DNA of 64,000 nt from Saccharina japonica (lineage: Eukaryota > Sar > Phaeophyceae > Laminariales > Laminariaceae): the NCBI GenBank assembly GCA_008828725.1, contig MEHQ01004053.1, positions 256,594 through 320,593 of the forward strand. Reading direction: 5' to 3'. The position numbers and the translations under genes were made by a program. Shown here piece by piece: positions 59,361 to 64,000 of the stretch; position 1 is the first letter of the stretch; each line of letters opens with the position of its first letter. The notes beneath the pieces are model-generated. The model did not search any database. It was given only the letters and a program-made list of their open reading frames with translations, and had not been told where the DNA came from.

Positions 59361-59997
59361 GAGCAGCGGCCAAAAACAGGTACACCTGGTCCGTTCGGGG
59401 CCAAAAACAGGTACATACTAAAATCAAGTTTAAACCGCACCCAACGAACCTGCCGTTCCTTGCAACGAAAAGTAGAGTTTTTTCATGTTCTTCGTGCTCG
59501 CCCGGTGGCTACGTACGTGTAGCTGCTATTAATAGTACAAGGAACGAACGCCTACTGCTGTAATCTCCCTTCTCAGTTTGCGACACCTCTGGTATTCCAA
59601 GCCAACCACAATCCCGAAGTGGAGCCTTCGTATCTCGTGTTAGTTCGGCGGAGGTGGGCAGGCAGATATGTGTGATGTGTGTGTGTCGCTCGAGTGCCGT
59701 GTAGTGCGATGTGCGAAGAGAGAAGGAATTCTCCGCGTACGTCGGCATTTGTATAGGGGGCATAGGGTGAAACTATGAAGGGCCTCTGATTGGCTTGAAA
59801 ACGACAAAAAGAAGGTGAAAGTCAAGCAGAGTAGACAAAATCAGGTATACCTGGGTTTTAAATAGGCAAAAACAGGTACAACGAGTATTGGACCAATGGC
59901 AGGGCACGTGGCGTGCGTGTTTGACTTGATTTTAAGTACATATGGATCTGTTTTTAGCCGGAAACGGACCAGGTATACCTTTTATTGGCCGCTGCCC
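59361..59997. mobile_element. Mutator-like MITE family A, copy 2
   Basis: 637 bp, inverted relative to copy 1 at 2841-3460; ends GAGCAGCGGCC / GGGCAGCGGCC. Flanks TATAATGTA and TATAACATA match at 7 of 9 positions, consistent with a 9-bp duplication that has drifted. Internal ORFs are repeat shadows. Confidence 0.8.
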
Positions 59998-60079
59998 TAT
60001 AACATACCGGTAATATGATACTTCTGTTATTCAAAATATGATACATATATTAAATAATCGTATTTACATATATACAAAA

Positions 60080-61633
60080 GGGCAATGGTCATTTGGGGGT
60101 ATACCCCCTGGTTTTACGGCCATTTGGGGGTAGGGTCAAAATGCGCCCGCGGAACGCGCTCCCGCGGGCCCAAACAGGCCTCAAACGCCATTCCGAAGCC
60201 CTGGCGAGATGCCCGAAGCCCATGCCCAGCACGCACACAACGTTTTTTTTTTTCAGGCACGTCCTTGGGCCTAACGGGACGGCGGCGCACGAGGGAGCAA
60301 ACGAAGTCCCCCCTTTGACCACCTCTTGGGGGGGGATAACCCCACGTACCTACTAAATTTATCTAATCCCCGCGATTGACCACTTTTTTCACCCCGTTTG
60401 ACCGAAACCATACCCCCTTTTGACCATCTGTGACAGCTTCAAAAACGACTACAGCAGTACGTATCCGCGTCGTCACCGCCCAACAGCCCGAACAGACCAC
60501 GGGACGGAACATCCAGAACTTGCGAGTAGTCGGGATCGTTTGCCTCCCAAGAAATAAATATCGGCACAACTATACAAATCAAATCTTTATAGACGATATG
60601 AAGATATCAGCTCTTCTGAGAAAACATGACGGTGATGGGGGAATCAGAACACATACGAGTACGTGTATACTCGGCGTATGGGTCGTGAGTTGCTGGGTGC
60701 TTGGTGCTTGGTGCTTGGTTGCTATGGTGATGGGGGAATCAGAACACATACGTATATACTCGGCGTATGGGTCGTGGGTTGCTGGGTGCTTGGTGCTTGG
60801 TGCTTGGTTGCTGGGTGTGATCCTGGCGATCTGTACTCGAACACACCAGCCTGCCGTCGGGGATAGATACGTTGGGGACAGGAGGAAAGCAAGAAGACTA
60901 ACGACCGTCGTTGCGCCTGATGTTGCTCGTGTCCCAAAGACCCCTCCCGTCCAACAACCCAACACCGCGCATCCATGACCCACAGCACCCAGGAACGAAG
61001 CACCAAGCACCAAGCACCCAGCAACTCACGACCCATACGCCGAGTATAAACGTACTCGTATGTGTTCTGATTCCTCCATCACCGTCATGTTTTCTCAGAC
61101 GAGCCGATATCTTCATATCGTCTATAAAGATTTGATTTGTATAGTTGTGCCGAAATTTATTTCTTGGGAGGCAAACGATCCCGACTACTCGCAAGTTCTG
61201 GGTATTCCGTCCCGTGATCTATTCGGGCTGTTGGGCGGTGACGTGGATACGTACTGCTGTAGTCGTTTTTGGGGCTGTCGCAGATGGTCAAAAGGGGGTA
61301 TGGTTTTGGTCAAACGGGGTGAAAAAAGTGGTCAATCGGGGGAGTAGATAAATTTAGTAGGTACGTGGGGTTATCCCCCCCCAAGATGTGGTCAAAGGGG
61401 GGACTTCGTTTGCTCCCTCGTGCGCCGTCGTCCCGTTAGGCCCAAGGACGTGCCTGAAAAAAAAAGAAAAAGTTGTGTACGTGCTTGGCATGGGCTTCGG
61501 GCATCTCGCCAGGGCTTCGGAATGGCGTTTGAGGCCTGTTTGGGCCCGCGGGAGCGCGTTCCGCGGGCGCATTTTGACCCTACCCCCAAATGGCCGTAAA
61601 ACCAGGGGGTATACCCCCAAATGACCATTGCCC
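60080..61633. mobile_element. Mutator-like foldback element, 1554 bp
   Basis: Two nearly identical inverted arms of about 640 bp (60080-60720, 60985-61633) around a 260-bp centre. Ends GGGCAATGGTCATTTGGGGG. A perfect 9-bp duplication TATACAAAA flanks it (60071-60079, 61634-61642). The centre has tandem GGTGCTTGGTGCTTGG runs and a duplicated segment around TATACTCGGCGTATGGGTCG. Each arm gives the same mirrored ORFs, none with a known domain. Confidence 0.9.
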
Positions 61634-61963
61634 TATACAAAACCCGTTAAAACCACTCGCGAACGGTCTCCCATCAAACGCATTGATACGGAACACGGAA
61701 CGCTGGTAAGCGTGATATCAACTACTCTTCCAGGGGCGCCCAGAAAAAAAGAAAAACGACACACCACAACCCCACAGGTCGGAATAAAAAACCGTTGCAA
61801 CCGTTGTGATCACATGATGAAATAAGAAAATAGTGAAAAAAAAAATATTTTTTATCATTTTGTTTCACTTGGTTTTAGTAACCCCCCCCCCCTCCCTAGC
61901 GAGCAAAAAATTCTGTGAGATGTCGAAAAAAACAAAATCGACCACCCTCGACTCTTCTAACGT

Positions 61964-62061
61964 TTAACCCCGTAAGAGCAGGTCCCCCGTTTGTGGGGAC
62001 AAACTACTTGGAATTAGCGTGGGATAAGTTTTTTCAGTTCTGACAATCCTGAATGGGTTAA
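61964..62061. mobile_element. piggyBac-like MITE, copy 3
   Basis: TTAA on both sides (61964-61967, 62058-62061), ends CCCCGTAAGAGCAGGTCCCC and TCCTGAATGGG. Arms are more decayed than in copy 1. Confidence 0.8.
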
Positions 62062-63586
62062 CCTTGGGTTAACTCACAAATTCGCGTAATATTGTAAAAA
62101 GTAATACAGAACACGCGTGCCTGATTAGCGTGTTTTGACGTATCGCGCAGACTGCAAAGTAGAGTTGTTGCGCTCAATCGATCGTATAATACGTCGTACT
62201 AAATAGCAGATCGCGTGTTTTTACGACTGCGTAAAAAGCGAAACTCGCAACACGGTACGCAAGAGGCAAGACTCCCGCGTCGGTACGGGGTATTTCCGCG
62301 ACTGGTCCGAAGGCGTGTGAAGATAAGTATTTGGCTGTTTACTGCTGTACGTTTTTATGGCCTTTTTGTTACTATTTCTCTGGTCTGGCTTTTGGTGTTG
62401 TGTTATCGTACGTTGGCATTCCACTTGCTTTTATCCTTTCATTAGAAAGTATCGTTTGTTTTCGTTTTTTTCTGTCTCACATCAGTATTCTGTACCTATC
62501 AAACTACTCATAGTAGTGTACCAGGTATCATGTACTCGTACTCGTATCATACGTGTCTCCATACGTACTGTAGGATAAGCAGTCAGCACGGACAACATTT
62601 AAATGTATACGACGTGTACCGAGTACTGATGATGTGTGTGTTGTGTGTTGTCTTCACGTTAAACCAGTTATTTCTACCCAACCAGGGGATGTAGTTGAGT
62701 ACTGGATAACGAACACGGTTTAATGTGAAGAAACAACACATAAAATTGTCCACACTTTTATTTTTATGTTGTTTCTCCGTGTAAATACATGATTCGTCCT
62801 CTCAATATCTCCTCCCTCAATCAAAGCCCCTCATATATCAGCAAGTACCGCCCTCCTCCCATAGCTCAGGCTAGACTTTCTCTTCTGGGCGCGCCGCGAA
62901 AGCACACTTCCTTATGACCGGGCTGCGGCTTTGGGCCACTTGACTTTGGTTCCCCCGAAAAGAGACGTTTTCCTGTTACTAACTGCGAGTCAATGAATGG
63001 TTCGCTTGGCCATGCCAGCACAGGAAAGAGTCACTTTCCTAAAGAAAATGCCCTTCTGAACTAGGGGCATTTGAATGCTTTTATTTATGTTTTGGTCAAA
63101 GATTTCTCCGGCCGACTTTCCTTATGAGTTCCTTTTTGGCCGTTCGTTGACAGAACTGTCAACTGCTGTATCTGCTGTCCGTGGGTAAATCGTGCCAGTG
63201 GTAACTATTACGGGGGTCCATAGTAAATATGACCTACGGTATATACAAAAACCTATGTATTATTTTACCTATGCTTTACCGAAGCAAAAGTTACCCTCCC
63301 CCCCCCCAAAAAAAAATGATCTCCCTGGAGGAAAGTAACCAGTGCAGCAGCGGGGCAATGAAAAAGAAGATACGATCGTGGGACGCAAGGATGGTTACCA
63401 TGCAGATCGCCTGACACAAACGTGGGGTACTTGTGTCAAAGGTGTTGAACTTGGCTCCAAGGTACGAGCCCGTGTCGAAGACACTATTGAGTGTGGTGCG
63501 CCGGCAAAATAACTGAAAGACACCGTACCCTCAACGGGTACTAGGATTGGGAAGTCCCAGTACCTTGAACATTTCCCACCACCAGT
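62062..63586. other. No supported gene
   Basis: Holds the family arm at 62370-62480, the foldback at 62642-62740 and the truncated CCATAGTAAATA MITE at 63209. Remaining sequence shows no exon-like segment that could be supported. Confidence 0.4.
62642..62740. repeat. Short foldback (TGTGTTGTCTTCACGTTAAACC arms)
   Basis: A 23-bp inverted repeat with one 2-bp indel around a 50-bp loop; the same word ends the arms of the element at 33640-34990. Confidence 0.65.
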
Positions 63587-63907
63587 ATGAACGAAAACAA
63601 GCTGGAGATAGTCTCGAAAGAGATTCGGAGAAAGACGATGAGGCAGGGTGGGTGGAGAAAGGACGATTGGAAAGGTATATTACTATTGATAGTAGTGCTG
63701 GCATTCGGAGTTCCTAGCGACATGGCGATAATAGAGTCCAAGAGGAAGTGCGACGAAGTAGGACTGCACTGCTTTGCATTAGGACAAGTAGAAAGGGAGT
63801 GGGAACATTTTCGAGTCACGCGTAAACTGAAAGCGAGCAGGGAGTGGCAGAGGTTAGAGACAGAAACAGTGTCGGCATGGGTTAGAAGACTAGAGTGGAG
63901 GGTATGA
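63587..63907 (+). CDS. Hypothetical 106-codon ORF
   Basis: ATG to TGA frame rich in Lys, Arg, Glu and Trp with one short hydrophobic run (ILLLIVVLAFGV, about residues 31-42). No domain recognised; purine-rich composition continues past the stop to the window edge. Could be the start of a transposon ORF or chance. Confidence 0.25.
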   Translation: MNENKLEIVSKEIRRKTMRQGGWRKDDWKGILLLIVVLAFGVPSDMAIIESKRKCDEVGLHCFALGQVEREWEHFRVTRKLKASREWQRLETETVSAWVRRLEWRV

Positions 63908-64000
63908 ATAGCTAAGGGAATAGCGAATCTAAGACATAGTCCTAGGGTGAACGGAGGTAAGGGGAGGCAGGAAACAGCAAGTGGCCCAAAGGGAATGGGA

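Noticed and set aside
60085-61640. Mirrored ORFs of 65-180 codons
   Set aside because: They lie in the two arms of a foldback transposon, occur identically on both strands, and show no domain.

Overview
This window looks like nuclear DNA from an intron-rich eukaryote. There are no bacterial operons, promoters or ribosome-binding sites. Coding signal comes as short phase-compatible segments between canonical GT...AG borders, in a sea of transposon debris. A multicellular alga or other stramenopile, perhaps a brown alga, would fit (large modular secreted proteins, small exons, many non-autonomous elements), but nothing here fixes the lineage.

Two spliced genes can be rebuilt, both on the minus strand. 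The first (14089 down to 7143) encodes a secreted M8/leishmanolysin-like zinc metalloprotease of about 604 residues: signal peptide, Cys-containing N-terminal domain, Pro-Thr-Val linker, one EGF-like module, then a catalytic domain with the HExxH motif and a separate downstream His. Its 13 exons join in frame. The second (about 58035 down to 42161) encodes a modular extracellular protein with at least two copies of a Cys-containing domain, an acidic Ser/Thr-rich stalk and a hydrophobic C-terminus that fits a GPI or membrane anchor. Its N-terminus and some middle exons are unresolved. Weaker candidate exons lie at 6.3, 51.0 and 58.3 kb.

The rest is mobile DNA. 0-4.5 kb: a LINE reverse-transcriptase 3' end, then a 2.3 kb hAT-like element (8-bp target duplication) holding a nested Mutator-like element. 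16-22 kb: a tyrosine-recombinase fragment, a piggyBac-like MITE, and the first members of a tRNA-derived SINE family, one split by a Harbinger-like element. 21.4-25.8 kb: a large inverted-repeat structure full of minisatellites. 28-36 kb: a hAT foldback, a TTAA-flanked element, a Mutator-like element containing a mariner-like MITE, and a second LINE fragment. 36.3-38.8 kb: two nearly identical 970-bp LTR-like direct repeats. 39-41 kb: tandem repeats, one made of perfect palindromes. 41-57 kb: the second gene, its introns filled by a MITE family ending in GCTACGATAGAGGTGCACC. 59-62 kb: two Mutator-like elements, one a 1.55 kb foldback with a perfect 9-bp target duplication, then another piggyBac-like MITE.

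The most useful result is transposon archaeology: several insertions can be dated relative to each other because an uninterrupted paralogous copy of the target (empty site) lies in the same window. All calls come from reading the sequence; no database search was run.
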